54,326 nucleotides of DNA from Pseudomonas sp. CBZ-4 (GCF_000346755.1 NZ_ANNV01000095.1:1-54326), one strand, 5' to 3'; positions 13,064 through 22,150 are shown, numbered from the stretch's first letter. Translations and numbers: made by a program. Notes: generated from the letters alone by a model not told the origin.

Positions 13064-13561
13064 GCACCTCGTGCCTGCTTATGTAGGTAATCAGGAATTG
13101 TCTGTTGAAAGGGTTTTGGAGCTTTGGCGGCAAGTATAGGGACTTAGCCCTTCCTAAAGAACCCTTTGCACAAAATTTAACCAGCTGTGGATGAATCACG
13201 GACAATAGAAATTAAAAGAGAGAAATTTATTAAATCTTTGTTTTTATGTTTATTTCTACTGAGCCTACTTTCTGTGGATAGATCTCTACAGGCCTTTATT
13301 TACGTTGTGTACAGCGACTCAAAAGTCTGTGGTCATGTGCCAATGAGGCCCTTGGATAAGTGCTTTAAGCCTGTGGATTAAAGCAGTGGTTATCCACAGG
13401 CGGGTTTATCTTCAGTTTTCAAGCCCTGTTATCAACTGGGCACAGGGGCGGTTATTCACAGGGCTTAATCCACAGAAATCGATGAATAGCTGGGTATTTC
13501 AGGCGTGACGAAGCCGCCGCAATCTTTCGATTCGCAGCTGGGCCCGTAAAAGAGAGACCTA
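13064..13561. other. Gene-free region upstream of mnmG with DnaA-box cluster (origin-like)
   Basis: No credible gene is seen between mnmG and the sigma-factor promoter. Within 13186-13474 there are two full DnaA-box matches, TTATCCACA at 13390-13398 and TTATTCACA at 13452-13460. There are also four one-mismatch forms, at 13186-13194, 13273-13281, 13372-13380 and 13466-13474. A strongly AT-rich tract covers about 13195-13260. The 10-mer TAGATCTCTA (13279-13288) recurs in oriC at 21679-21688. A -10-like TATACT for mnmG is at 13133-13138 on the minus strand, with only a weak -35. The E. coli origin also lies beside gidA, so this may be a secondary, silent or ancestral origin or a DnaA-binding locus. 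Confidence 0.55.
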
Positions 13562-13591
13562 TTGTGAGAAAACCGCAGTGCAGTTAATAAT
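13562..13591 (+). promoter_or_regulatory. Predicted promoter of the ECF sigma gene
   Basis: A -35-like TTGTGA (13562-13567) and a -10-like AATAAT (13586-13591) are spaced by 18 bases. The predicted Fur site begins over the -10 element, which fits iron-repressed transcription. The match is moderate and was judged by eye. Confidence 0.55.
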
Positions 13592-13607
13592 AGCGATTAT
13601 CATTAAC
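13589..13607 (+). promoter_or_regulatory. Fur-box-like operator
   Basis: The 19 bases match the classical Fur consensus (GATAATGATAATCATTATC) at 14 of 19 positions, with 11 of 13 in the right part (GATTATCATTAAC). It overlaps the -10 region of the promoter for the sigma-factor gene. Iron-loaded Fur would be expected to block transcription of this iron-uptake cassette. Confidence 0.65.
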
Positions 13608-13624
13608 CTGCCTTGTCGCGCCCT

Positions 13625-14131
13625 ATGCCCCCTCCTTCACACACGGCTGCTGTCCAGCACATCTACGAACAGCACCATTCGTGGCTGCAGGGATGGCTCA
13701 AAGGTAAATTGCATAACGCTTGCGATGCGGCCGACGTGGCGCACGATACGTTCGTGCGAATCCTGGGCGGACGCCATGCCGCGCAGATCATGGAACCGCG
13801 TGACTATCTGGCGACCATTGCCAAAGGCCTGGTGATTGACCGTTATCGCCGGCATGCCGTTGAACAGGCTTATAAGCAAACCCTGGCCGAGCGCCCTGAA
13901 GCCACAGCCATCAGCGAAGAAGACAAGGCAATCATCATCGAAACCCTGGTGGCTGTGGATAAAGCGCTGTCTAGCCTGGGGGAGCGAGCGCGGCGGATTT
14001 TCATGCTGTCGCAGATCGAGGGCCTGACTTATCAACAAATCGCCGATCAACTGCAGGTTTCCCTGACCACCGTGAAAAAACACATGGTCCGCGCGCTGAC
14101 CGAGTGTGCATTGATCATGGCCGGCCTCTGA
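13625..14131 (+). CDS. ECF-type (FecI-like) RNA polymerase sigma factor
   Basis: This is a group 4 sigma factor of the iron-starvation type, expected to direct transcription of the receptor gene downstream when released by its FecR-type partner. The 168 residues (ATG at 13625; a TTG at 13613 would add four) contain region 2 (VQHIYEQHHSWLQGWL, DAADVAHDTFVRIL, then RDYLATIAKGLVIDRYRR near residues 60-80). Region 4 is also present (ARRIFMLSQIEGLTYQQIA and LTTVKKHMVRAL near residues 120-160). No strong Shine-Dalgarno element is seen for either start. Its stop overlaps the start of the anti-sigma gene (TGATG). A Fur-like site precedes it. An exact DnaA-box 9-mer lies within it at 13954. Confidence 0.93.
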   Translation: MPPPSHTAAVQHIYEQHHSWLQGWLKGKLHNACDAADVAHDTFVRILGGRHAAQIMEPRDYLATIAKGLVIDRYRRHAVEQAYKQTLAERPEATAISEEDKAIIIETLVAVDKALSSLGERARRIFMLSQIEGLTYQQIADQLQVSLTTVKKHMVRALTECALIMAGL

Positions 14132-15078
14132 TGGCCGCCGCGCCTGACCGCAAGACCTTCGAGGCGGCTGCCAGCTGGTATGTGCAGTTTCAGTCCCAGC
14201 CGCCAACGCCTGCCGAACGATACGCCTGGCAGCAATGGCTCAATGGCGATCCGTCCCATCAGGCTGCGTGGAACCAGATGGAACAATTGCAGCGCAGTCT
14301 CGGTGCCCTGCCCCAGGACGTTACCCGTCGTGCCTTGTCGACCACGCAACAACGCCGGCAGGTCCTCAAGTGGATGTTGGCACTCGGCAGCACTGGATAC
14401 CTCGGTTGGAATGTTCAACAACACACGTCCCTGGGCAATGTGTGGGCCGACTACCGCACTGCTGTAGGACAGCGGCGCCGTATCGAACTGGCCGACGGCA
14501 CGCAGATCGACCTCAATACCGGCACCGCCATCGATGTCGCGTTCGATGGGCGCCAGCGCCTGATTCGCCTGCGCGAAGGTGAAGTACTTATCCACACGGG
14601 CAAATTGGGTGGCCAAACGCCCTTTTATGTCGACACTCGCCAAGGCCGGGTCCAGGCATTGGGCACGCGATTCAGCGTGCGCCAACTGGCGGATTCCACA
14701 CGGGTCAGTGTTTTGGAGGACAGGGTAAGCGTGTCGCCAGCTGATCAGCCTGCACACAGGCGTGTGCTCGTTGCCGGTGAAAGTGCTGACTTCGATCGGC
14801 AAAACGTCGGACCGGACCAACCGTATTTTCGTAGTCAAGCGGCTTGGGTTGATGGCCAGTTGATCGTTTTGGACGCGCGCCTTGGTGACGTCATCGGCGA
14901 ACTGGCCCGTTATCGCCACGGCTTGATCCAGTGCGATCAGGCTTCACAACGCCTGCGCGTGTCCGGGACGTTCCGCCTGGACTCTATCGATGCCGTGCTG
15001 GCCAACCTGCAGGCGACGCTGCCGATCCAGGTGAAATACTTCACCCGCTATTGGGTGTCGGTGCAGCGAATCGGCTGA
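14131..15078 (+). CDS. FecR-family transmembrane sigma-factor regulator
   Basis: FecR-type proteins hold the ECF sigma factor at the inner membrane and pass on the signal from a ligand-loaded outer-membrane receptor. The 315-residue protein has an N-terminal cytoplasmic anti-sigma domain (AAASWYVQFQSQPPTPAERY, then WQQWLNGDPSHQAAWNQM near residues 10-50). A membrane segment follows (VLKWMLALGSTGYLGW, about 80-95). The periplasmic FecR domain comes next (RIELADGTQIDLNTGTAIDV near 113 and FYVDTRQGRVQALGTRFSV near 165), with a C-terminal STN-like part. The ATG overlaps the sigma-factor stop by one base, implying translational coupling. Confidence 0.93.
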   Translation: MAAAPDRKTFEAAASWYVQFQSQPPTPAERYAWQQWLNGDPSHQAAWNQMEQLQRSLGALPQDVTRRALSTTQQRRQVLKWMLALGSTGYLGWNVQQHTSLGNVWADYRTAVGQRRRIELADGTQIDLNTGTAIDVAFDGRQRLIRLREGEVLIHTGKLGGQTPFYVDTRQGRVQALGTRFSVRQLADSTRVSVLEDRVSVSPADQPAHRRVLVAGESADFDRQNVGPDQPYFRSQAAWVDGQLIVLDARLGDVIGELARYRHGLIQCDQASQRLRVSGTFRLDSIDAVLANLQATLPIQVKYFTRYWVSVQRIG

Positions 15079-15168
15079 CAAAAAAATAGTCCACAAGGGG
15101 GTTATCTTTTTTCTACCTGGCGCGGCCCTACAGGTAATTACGACGCAACCTTCAGGGCTTCCTCACAC

Positions 15169-17595
15169 ATGCGCCTTCCCAACCAGCTTCGCCAGCGACT
15201 CTCCTGCCACGGCATTACGTACGGTCTACTGTTGAGCACCGCCACTGCCGTCGGGGTGTTCCTGCCTTCCAGTGCGATGGCTGCGCACTACAGCATTGCC
15301 GCCGGCCCGCTGGACAGCGCCTTGAGCCAATTCGCCGCCAGGGCCAATATCATTCTGTCTTTTTCCCCACAGCAAACCGCACGATTGCGCAGTCCGGGGT
15401 TGGTTGGGGATTACTCGGTAGAGCAGGGTTTTGCACTGCTACTGCGTGAATCTGGCCTACAGGCCGTCGTCCAGGCGCCGGGCAGTTATGTATTACAAGC
15501 CGCACCCACCGGGGAACTGACCCTGGCCCCGACCACCATCAGTACTTATCAACAGGCTGGTTTCGCTCAAGAGATCGCCGCAGACGTCGGCTACAAGGCG
15601 CAAAACAGTCGGATCGGCACCAAGACCAGCACGCCTTTGTCGGAAACTCCGCGTTCGGTATCGGTCGTCACCGGCCAGCGCATCAAGGACCAGAAGTCCC
15701 AGACCCTGACCGAAGTGCTCGGTTATGTGCCTGGTATCTTCGCGCCGCCGTTCGCCGCCGGTGATGGTCTGGCGGGCGACCTGTTTTTCATTCGCGGTTT
15801 CAACGCCACCGATTACGGCTACGGATTGCTGCGCGATGGCCTACGCGTACAAGGCAACCGCTACGACACTACCAGCGAGCCCTATGGCCTGGAACGGGTC
15901 GAGATCTTCCGTGGTCCGTCGTCCCTGCTTTATGGTGAAAACGCTCCCGGCGGCCTGGTGAACCTGGTGAGCAAGCACCCAACCAGCGCGCCACAGGGCG
16001 AAGTGCAACTGGGTTACGGCTCGAATAACCGTCGCCAGCTGGGTGTGGATATCTCCGGCCCGCTCACGGACGCCGGCAACATACTCGGCCGCGTGGTGAT
16101 GCTTGGCCGCAAGTCCGACACCCAGACGGACCATGTGCCGGATGATCGCCTCTACATCGCGCCGTCCCTGACCCTGAATTTCGACGATTACAACACCCTG
16201 ACGCTGTTAGCCAACTACCAGAAAGACCACACCAACCTGGAGCTTGGCTTACCCGCCGCAGGTACTTTGCTGACCAACCCGAATGGCAAGTTATCCAAGC
16301 ACACCATGCTCGGCGACCCGAACTGGAACACCTTTGAGCGTGAAGCCTGGAGCACGGGCTATGAGTTCAGCCACAGCTTCAATGACGATTGGCAGTTCCG
16401 CCAGAACTCACGCTACATGCAGTCGCGTATCACCCGTCACGAAACCTGGCCAGGCGACCTGAACAACCGAGGCTTCGGCACCCAGCTGAACATGAACGCC
16501 TACGACCGCTACAACAAGTCGATGGTGTACTCCCTGGATAACCAACTTGAAGGAAAATTCCAGCTGGGCGAACTGGAAAACACGGTTTTGTTCGGCGCGA
16601 GCTACGATCGGACCTCCTTCAACCAGGACTGGGACGCGGGTTTCGCCGGGACCATCAATGTGTATAACCCGGTTTACCTGCGTGAGCCGACCACCCCGCT
16701 GGCGGTGCAGAACACCTTGCTCGAACAGCAGATGAAAGGGGTTTATGCACAGGTCCAGAGCAAGTACGACCACTGGCTGTTTTTGCTCGGCGGGCGCCAG
16801 GATTGGGTCGATAGCCAATTCCGGGACAAGGTGAAACCCTCATCGGACTCAAGCACCACCGAGCAGAAGTTCACCTACCAGGGCGGTGTGATGTACCAGT
16901 TCGACAACGGCCTTACGCCGTATGTCAGCTACTCCACTGCGTTCGTCCCGGTTCAACAGATCTCGGTCACAGGTTCTCCGCTCAAGCCAATCACCAGCCG
17001 CCAATACGAAGTGGGTGTGAAGTACGAGCCGATCGGTTGGGACACGGCGATGACGCTGTCGGTGTATGACCTGCGCAAACAGGACGATACCTACCTCGAC
17101 AGCACCACCAACACCTACCGCCAAGTGGGCGAAAGCCGGGCCAAGGGCGCCGAAGTGGAGATCAACAGCAACATCACCCCGAACCTGAATCTGACGGCGG
17201 CCTACACCTACACCGATGCGCGGATTACCAAGGACACGGCCGGTTCGTTGGTCGAGGGGAACCAGATGACCGGTGTTCCGCGTAACCAGGCATCTGTATG
17301 GGGCAAATACCGGTTCCTGGAGGGCCAACTCAAGGGGTTGTCCCTGGGCGGTGGTGTGCGTTACTTCGATAGCGCCTATTCCTACACCAAGCCCACTCTC
17401 TACGGGAAACTCGACCCCGGCAGCGTCACATTGGTGGATGCGGCCATCGGCTACCAGATCGATACCCACTGGTCGGTCGACCTGAACGCCAAGAACCTGT
17501 TCGACAAGGAATATGTATCCGGTTGCAACGATGCAGGGCGTTGCTATTGGGGCGACAGCCGTACCTTGCTCGGTACGGTGTCGTATAACTGGTAA
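15169..17595 (+). CDS. TonB-dependent siderophore receptor with signalling (STN) domain
   Basis: This outer-membrane receptor is expected to import a ferric siderophore using TonB energy and to signal ligand binding to the FecR-type protein. The 808 residues start with a signal peptide (to about 37, ending PSSAMAA), then a secretin/TonB N-terminal signalling domain (about 40-118). The plug follows (TPLSETPRSVSVVTGQRIKD near 155, GDLFFIRGFNATDYG, VEIFRGPSSLLYGENAPGG), then the beta-barrel ending in the terminal aromatic residue (VSYNW). The plug and barrel resemble the FhuA/FoxA hydroxamate receptor branch, but the ligand cannot be told from sequence. It lies 90 bases after the FecR gene. Only 19 bases separate its stop from the end of mnmE on the other strand. 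Confidence 0.93.
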   Translation: MRLPNQLRQRLSCHGITYGLLLSTATAVGVFLPSSAMAAHYSIAAGPLDSALSQFAARANIILSFSPQQTARLRSPGLVGDYSVEQGFALLLRESGLQAVVQAPGSYVLQAAPTGELTLAPTTISTYQQAGFAQEIAADVGYKAQNSRIGTKTSTPLSETPRSVSVVTGQRIKDQKSQTLTEVLGYVPGIFAPPFAAGDGLAGDLFFIRGFNATDYGYGLLRDGLRVQGNRYDTTSEPYGLERVEIFRGPSSLLYGENAPGGLVNLVSKHPTSAPQGEVQLGYGSNNRRQLGVDISGPLTDAGNILGRVVMLGRKSDTQTDHVPDDRLYIAPSLTLNFDDYNTLTLLANYQKDHTNLELGLPAAGTLLTNPNGKLSKHTMLGDPNWNTFEREAWSTGYEFSHSFNDDWQFRQNSRYMQSRITRHETWPGDLNNRGFGTQLNMNAYDRYNKSMVYSLDNQLEGKFQLGELENTVLFGASYDRTSFNQDWDAGFAGTINVYNPVYLREPTTPLAVQNTLLEQQMKGVYAQVQSKYDHWLFLLGGRQDWVDSQFRDKVKPSSDSSTTEQKFTYQGGVMYQFDNGLTPYVSYSTAFVPVQQISVTGSPLKPITSRQYEVGVKYEPIGWDTAMTLSVYDLRKQDDTYLDSTTNTYRQVGESRAKGAEVEINSNITPNLNLTAAYTYTDARITKDTAGSLVEGNQMTGVPRNQASVWGKYRFLEGQLKGLSLGGGVRYFDSAYSYTKPTLYGKLDPGSVTLVDAAIGYQIDTHWSVDLNAKNLFDKEYVSGCNDAGRCYWGDSRTLLGTVSYNW

Positions 17596-17614
17596 CGCGC
17601 TGTGGATAACTCGG

Positions 17615-18985
17615 TTACTTACCGATACAGAAACTTGAAAAGATCCGTCCCAGCAGGTCATCGGAGCTGAATGCGCCGGTGATCTCGCCCAACAGCTGCT
17701 GCGCCTGGCGCAAGTCCTCAGCCAGCAGCTCACCAGCACCCGCCAGGGTCAGCTGTGCCCGACCGTGCTCAAGCGCCGCGCTGGCATGGCGCAGCGCCTC
17801 CAGGTGCCTGCGCCGCGCACTGAAGCTGCTTTCCGAGGTCTGCTCGTAGCCCATGCAGGCCTTGAGATGGTCACGCAGCAATTCCAGGCCGTCCCCCGCC
17901 GACTTGGCGCTCAGGCTGATAGTGACGTGGCCATCCTCGCTGGTTTCCATGGCAATCGCCTCGCCCGTCAGGTCAGCCTTGTTGCGGATCAACGTGACTT
18001 TGGCCGGGTCTGGCCGCTGTTCGAGGAATTCCGGCCACAGGGCAAAGGGGTCCACCGCCTCAGGTGCGGTGGCATCCACCACCAGCAACACACGATCGGC
18101 CTCACTGATGGCCTTGAGCGCCCGTTCCACGCCGATCTTCTCTACTTGGTCATCCGTATCCCGCAAACCGGCGGTGTCGACCACATGCAGCGGCATGCCG
18201 TCGATGTGGATATGTTCGCGCAGGATATCCCGCGTCGTGCCGGCAATCTCAGTGACGATGGCCGCTTCGCGCCCTGCCAGGGCGTTGAGCAGGCTGGATT
18301 TACCGGCATTGGGCCGCCCGGCGATCACCACGGTCATGCCATCACGCAACAACGCGCCCTGCCCGGCTTCGCGCAGCACTGTGGATAACTCCTCGCGGAC
18401 CTTATCCAGCATCGCCAACACGTGGCCATCGGCGAGGAAGTCGATTTCCTCCTCGGGAAAATCAATCGCCGCCTCGACATAGATGCGCAAGCTGATCAGT
18501 TGCTCGGTCAAGTTATGCACACGCAGGGAAAACGCGCCCTGCAACGAGCGCAACGCATTGCGTGCAGCCTGTGCAGAACTGGCCTCGATCAAGTCGGCAA
18601 TCGCTTCGGCCTGGGCCAGGTCGAGCTTGTCGTTCAGGAACGCGCGTTCGCTGAATTCCCCCGGCCGCGCCAGGCGGCAGCCCAATTGCAGGCAGCGCTG
18701 CAGCAACATGTCGAGAACGACCGGGCCACCGTGGCCCTGTAATTCCAAAACATCTTCACCGGTAAATGAATTCGGCCCCGGGAAATAGAGGGCCAGGCCT
18801 TCGTCCAACACGCTTTGGTCAGCATCGAGGAAGGGGCCGTAATGTGCATAACGTGGTTTCAGCTCTCGCCCGCTGATGGCCTGGGCAGCCACGCCGGCAA
18901 GCGGCCCGGAAATACGCACAATACCGACACCGCCGCGACCTTGAGCGGTAGCGACAGCAGCGATGGTTTCACGAGGAGCACTCAT
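17615..18985 (-). CDS. mnmE: tRNA modification GTPase MnmE
   Basis: MnmE (TrmE) is the GTPase partner of MnmG in wobble-uridine modification of tRNA. The start at 18985 ([21 protein letters not shown]) gives 456 residues. The N-terminal folate-binding domain comes first. An inserted G domain carries the P-loop [14 protein letters not shown] near residue 223, the DTAGLRDT switch near 270 and NKAD near 335. The protein ends with the conserved CIGK, whose cysteine is functional. In other pseudomonads it sits close to mnmG; here the iron-uptake cassette lies between them. Confidence 0.98.
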   Translation of the reverse strand: MSAPRETIAAVATAQGRGGVGIVRISGPLAGVAAQAISGRELKPRYAHYGPFLDADQSVLDEGLALYFPGPNSFTGEDVLELQGHGGPVVLDMLLQRCLQLGCRLARPGEFSERAFLNDKLDLAQAEAIADLIEASSAQAARNALRSLQGAFSLRVHNLTEQLISLRIYVEAAIDFPEEEIDFLADGHVLAMLDKVREELSTVLREAGQGALLRDGMTVVIAGRPNAGKSSLLNALAGREAAIVTEIAGTTRDILREHIHIDGMPLHVVDTAGLRDTDDQVEKIGVERALKAISEADRVLLVVDATAPEAVDPFALWPEFLEQRPDPAKVTLIRNKADLTGEAIAMETSEDGHVTISLSAKSAGDGLELLRDHLKACMGYEQTSESSFSARRRHLEALRHASAALEHGRAQLTLAGAGELLAEDLRQAQQLLGEITGAFSSDDLLGRIFSSFCIGK

Positions 18986-19017
18986 CAGCAGGTTCCAGAA
19001 CAAAAGTGACGGAAAGC

Positions 19018-19040
19018 AAAACGCCCCACTAGGGGGCGTC
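19018..19040 (-). terminator. Rho-independent terminator after yidC
   Basis: On the minus strand a GC-rich stem (ACGCCCC pairing with GGGGCGT) with a six-base CTAGTG-type loop is followed by TTTTG, 25 bases after the yidC stop and before mnmE. The short U-run suggests moderate strength. Confidence 0.7.
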
Positions 19041-19064
19041 TTGAGTGGTTACCCACAGAGTAAA

Positions 19065-20768
19065 TTACGCTTCGGCTTTTTTGGTAGCCGCTTCGATTTT
19101 ACGTGTGATGTACCACTGTTGAGAGATCGACAACACGTTGTTGACTACCCAGTACAGCACCAGACCAGCTGGGAACCACAGGAAGAAGAAGGTGAAGATG
19201 ATTGGCATCATTTTCATTACCTTGGCCTGCATCGGATCCGGCGGAGTCGGGTTCAGACGCTGCTGGATAAACATGGTCGCGCCCATGATGATCGGCAGGA
19301 TAAAGAACGGGTCTTTGATCGACAGGTCAGTAATCCACAGGATGAACGGCGCCTGGCGCATTTCCACGCTTTCCAGGAGAACCCAGTAAAGCGACAGGAA
19401 CACCGGCATCTGTACCAGAATCGGCAAGCAACCACCCAACGGGTTGATCTTCTCTTTCTTGTACAGCTCCATCATGGCCTGCGACATTTTCTGCCGGTCG
19501 TCACCATGTTGCTCTTTCAACGCTGCCAGTTTCGGCGCCACGGCACGCATGCGCGCCATCGACTTGTAGCTGGCTGCCGACAGTGGGAAGAAGATCCCCT
19601 TGATCAGCATGGTCAGGAAGATGATCGAGAAGCCCCAGTTACCGACGATGCTGTGGATATGTTGCAGCAGCCAGAAGATCGGCTGGGCAATGAACCACAG
19701 AATGCCGTAGTCCACAGTCAGTTCCAGACCTGGGGACAACTCTTTGAGCACAGCCTGGCTTTTCGGGCCGGCGTACAGAGTGGCGCTGGTTTCAGCCTTG
19801 GCACCTGGTGCGATGGTCAACGCCGGGCCAGTGTAGCCAATGATGTAGTTACCTTTGGTGTCCTTGCGCGCCGCGACCAGGTTGTTCTGGCCAGGCTGAG
19901 GAATCCACGCGGTCACGAAGTAGTGTTGCAACCAAGCCACCCAGCCGCCGTTCACGTTGTAGGTGATCGGGGCCTTTTGCTTGTCTTCGGCAACCTTGTC
20001 GATATCTTTCATCGACACTTTTTTGTACGGCTCCGAACTTGTCCACAGGGCAGCGCCCAGGTAAGTCGCGGTGCCAGTAGCGGTGCTGGACGACGGATCG
20101 GAGCTGGCGTCACGCTTGAGCTGGGCAAACATTGCGCCAGTCCAGGGCTGTGCGCTCTGGTTGTCGATCAAGTAGGTGACCACGATGTCGTACAAGCCGC
20201 GTTTCAGGGTGAAACGCTTGATGTAGTTGACGCCGTCCTTGCTGAATTTCAGGTCGACGACCAACTGGTCCTGGCCATCGGCCAGTTGATAACTCTTCTT
20301 CTCCGAGGAGAAAACCGGACGACCGGTAGGGCTCGCATCCGGGCCGTTGGTGCCGATCAAGCCACTTTGCGCTTGATAAACACGTTCGCCACCGTTATCG
20401 AACAACTGGAATGGAATTTCCGGGTGATCCTGACGACGCGGATACAGCGGAAGAGTCAGTTTGGCGACATCGCCACCTTGCGGGTCGATAGCCAGGTCCA
20501 ATACATCCGTTTTTACCTGGATGAGGTCTGTGCTGGCGGCAACTGGTACTTCTGCGGGTGCGTTTGTTTCGCCCGCTGCGCGTGGAATGTCATCACTGGC
20601 GGCAGTGTTGGTGCCGCTCACTGTATCGGGTAGCCCCGCTGGAACAGCATTGGCAGCAACATTCTGAGTCGGCAGGGCAGCTTGGCCGTAGTCCTGGTTC
20701 CAGTTAAGGACCATGACGTAGGACACGATTGCCAGGGCGACGATCAGGATCGTGCGTTTAATATCCAT
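19065..20768 (-). CDS. yidC: Membrane protein insertase YidC
   Basis: YidC inserts and folds inner-membrane proteins, alone or with SecYEG, including subunits of the ATP synthase encoded nearby. The 567-residue protein has the N-terminal membrane anchor (ILIVALAIVSYVMVLNW) and a large periplasmic domain to about residue 340. The conserved C-terminal insertase core has five helices (YGILWFIAQPIFWLLQHIHS, NWGFSIIFLTMLIKG, the PLGGCLPILVQMPVFLSLYW segment). The cytoplasmic hairpin MARMRAVAPKLAALKEQHG is also visible. It follows yidD by two bases. Confidence 0.98.
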   Translation of the reverse strand: MDIKRTILIVALAIVSYVMVLNWNQDYGQAALPTQNVAANAVPAGLPDTVSGTNTAASDDIPRAAGETNAPAEVPVAASTDLIQVKTDVLDLAIDPQGGDVAKLTLPLYPRRQDHPEIPFQLFDNGGERVYQAQSGLIGTNGPDASPTGRPVFSSEKKSYQLADGQDQLVVDLKFSKDGVNYIKRFTLKRGLYDIVVTYLIDNQSAQPWTGAMFAQLKRDASSDPSSSTATGTATYLGAALWTSSEPYKKVSMKDIDKVAEDKQKAPITYNVNGGWVAWLQHYFVTAWIPQPGQNNLVAARKDTKGNYIIGYTGPALTIAPGAKAETSATLYAGPKSQAVLKELSPGLELTVDYGILWFIAQPIFWLLQHIHSIVGNWGFSIIFLTMLIKGIFFPLSAASYKSMARMRAVAPKLAALKEQHGDDRQKMSQAMMELYKKEKINPLGGCLPILVQMPVFLSLYWVLLESVEMRQAPFILWITDLSIKDPFFILPIIMGATMFIQQRLNPTPPDPMQAKVMKMMPIIFTFFFLWFPAGLVLYWVVNNVLSISQQWYITRKIEAATKKAEA

Positions 20769-20770
20769 GA

Positions 20771-21016
20771 TTACTCGGCCATCGAAGAAGAACGGGAGGT
20801 AGGGATAGGCGGAACCGGGTCATAACCACCGGGATTCCACGGATGACAGCGACCTAAACGACGAAAGGTCAGCCAGCCACCGCGCAGAAGACCATGATTT
20901 TCTATGGCCTCTAACGCGTAGCAGGAACAACTGGGGTAGAAACGACAGTGGTTGGCCATCAGGGGACTAATGGCATAGCGATAAAACTGGATCGGAACGA
21001 TTGCCAGTTTACGCAT
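20771..21016 (-). CDS. yidD: Membrane protein insertion efficiency factor YidD
   Basis: YidD is a small cysteine-containing, membrane-associated protein that assists YidC-dependent insertion. The ATG at 21016 gives 81 residues. The family signature is intact ([20 protein letters not shown] near residue 24, then [18 protein letters not shown]). An amphipathic N-terminal helix is present. It overlaps the end of rnpA and abuts yidC, so the rpmH-rnpA-yidD-yidC cluster is tightly packed. Confidence 0.96.
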   Translation of the reverse strand: MRKLAIVPIQFYRYAISPLMANHCRFYPSCSCYALEAIENHGLLRGGWLTFRRLGRCHPWNPGGYDPVPPIPTSRSSSMAE

Positions 21017-21413
21017 CAAGACTGTCTACCCCTACAGTTTCGGTGCTGACTGCTGGTGCTGGCTTGTGGGTACGCGCCAAACGTTTCCAGAGCTTGCCGA
21101 AATGCTGAATCAATTCGGGGTTTTCTACGTCCCCCAAGCCTTTGCGCGCGACGATAACAATATCCCAACCAACCAGAGTGTCCTGGTGGAGGCGAAACGA
21201 TTCGCGCATCAGACGCTTGAGGCGATTGCGCTCAACGGAGAGCTTTACGCTCTTCTTGCCGATCACCAACCCGAGACGGGGGTGATCCAGATCGTTGTTA
21301 CGCGCAAGGAGCAGGAGATTTTTCCCCGGAACCTTGCCGGTGGGGGAGTCAAAGACTGCCTTGAAGTGCCGGGGGGTAAGCAGACGCTTTTCCCGACTGA
21401 AGTCCTGACTCAC
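21009..21413 (-). CDS. rnpA: Ribonuclease P protein component
   Basis: RnpA is the protein cofactor of RNase P, which matures the 5' ends of tRNAs. The GTG at 21413 ((M)[16 protein letters not shown]) gives 134 residues, normal for pseudomonads. A much longer upstream frame overlaps rpmH and is not conserved. The RNA-binding RNR motif ([18 protein letters not shown], seen here as [16 protein letters not shown]) is near residue 60. It starts 16 bases after rpmH. Confidence 0.96.
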   Translation of the reverse strand: MSQDFSREKRLLTPRHFKAVFDSPTGKVPGKNLLLLARNNDLDHPRLGLVIGKKSVKLSVERNRLKRLMRESFRLHQDTLVGWDIVIVARKGLGDVENPELIQHFGKLWKRLARTHKPAPAVSTETVGVDSLDA

Positions 21414-21429
21414 CGCAGGTACCGGATTA

Positions 21430-21564
21430 TCAAACTGCCAGACGTGCACGACCTTTGGCGCGACGACGCGACAGGACAGCACGGCCGTTCTTGGTAGCCA
21501 TGCGAGCACGGAAACCGTGAGTGCGGGCGCGTTTGATGGTGCTTGGTTGGAAAGTACGTTTCAT
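21430..21564 (-). CDS. rpmH: 50S ribosomal protein L34
   Basis: L34 is a small basic protein of the large ribosomal subunit. Reading the minus strand from the ATG at 21564 gives 44 residues starting [20 protein letters not shown] and ending RKRLAV before TGA. This matches the family over its whole length. It is the first gene left of oriC and is transcribed away from it with rnpA, yidD and yidC. The gene is too short for most ORF cut-offs. Confidence 0.98.
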   Translation of the reverse strand: MKRTFQPSTIKRARTHGFRARMATKNGRAVLSRRRAKGRARLAV

Positions 21565-22150
21565 GGCGTTGTTACCTGGTTCGTCCACAACGGGCCGGAA
21601 TGGCCCCCGTTTTAAGAGACCGGCGATTCTAGAGAAAGCAAGCCTCTAGGTCAATTTCCAACCAGCTTTTCCTGCAATTAGATCTCTATACGGCAAAGCG
21701 TCCTTTTCCATCCGCTCGGCTTTCATGGGCAATGCCATAGATATAAAAATAAAGAAGGAAGTTATTTAAAGCTTTTCTGTAAAGCTTATAAAAGCTAGGC
21801 CGGCGATCATCTGTGGATAACTGCCTTGAGGCCATACTCCACGTGATGTACAGAGAATGACAACACGGGGGAGAAACTGGGCTCTGCCTGTGCTCCGCTA
21901 TCGGATAACCTGTGGGTGGAATGGGTTGTTATCCACAGGCCAGTTACCCACAGACTTTCGCCCCCACTTGTACAACGACCTTAGGTGCGCTTATCCACAG
22001 AGCTTATGCACAGACCATTGGTCGCTTTTTTTGTGCTTAACGCGTTGATTTTGGCTGCCTTGTGCGCAACCTACATGTGGATAAGTGGGCAGCGCGCCGC
22101 TACAATGGCGGCTGTTTTTGCCTCACCGGCTTTCAACTTAGGGGATATCC
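21565..22150. other. oriC: Chromosomal replication origin oriC
   Basis: The 586-base gap between rpmH and dnaA has no gene and is the standard Pseudomonas origin location. Five DnaA boxes fit TTWTNCACA: 21812-21820 (minus), 21929-21937 (plus), 21991-21999 (plus), 22004-22012 (plus, TTATGCACA) and 22076-22084 (minus). A one-mismatch TTACCCACA lies at 21944-21952. An AT-rich tract at about 21737-21796 is the likely unwinding element. The 10-mer TAGATCTCTA at 21679-21688 is shared with the region upstream of mnmG. Promoters for dnaA and for rpmH must also be here but were not resolved. Confidence 0.93.

Noticed and set aside
13305..13314. TGTGTACAG as a further DnaA box
   Set aside because: It differs from the consensus at two core positions.
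13187..13381. Small open frame in the mnmG-upstream region
   Set aside because: It overlaps the AT-rich tract and the DnaA-box-like sites, has no ribosome-binding site, and shows no family similarity.
21836..21850. CCACGTGATG in oriC as a parS site
   Set aside because: Only the central CCACGTG matches. Both outer halves differ from the parS consensus.
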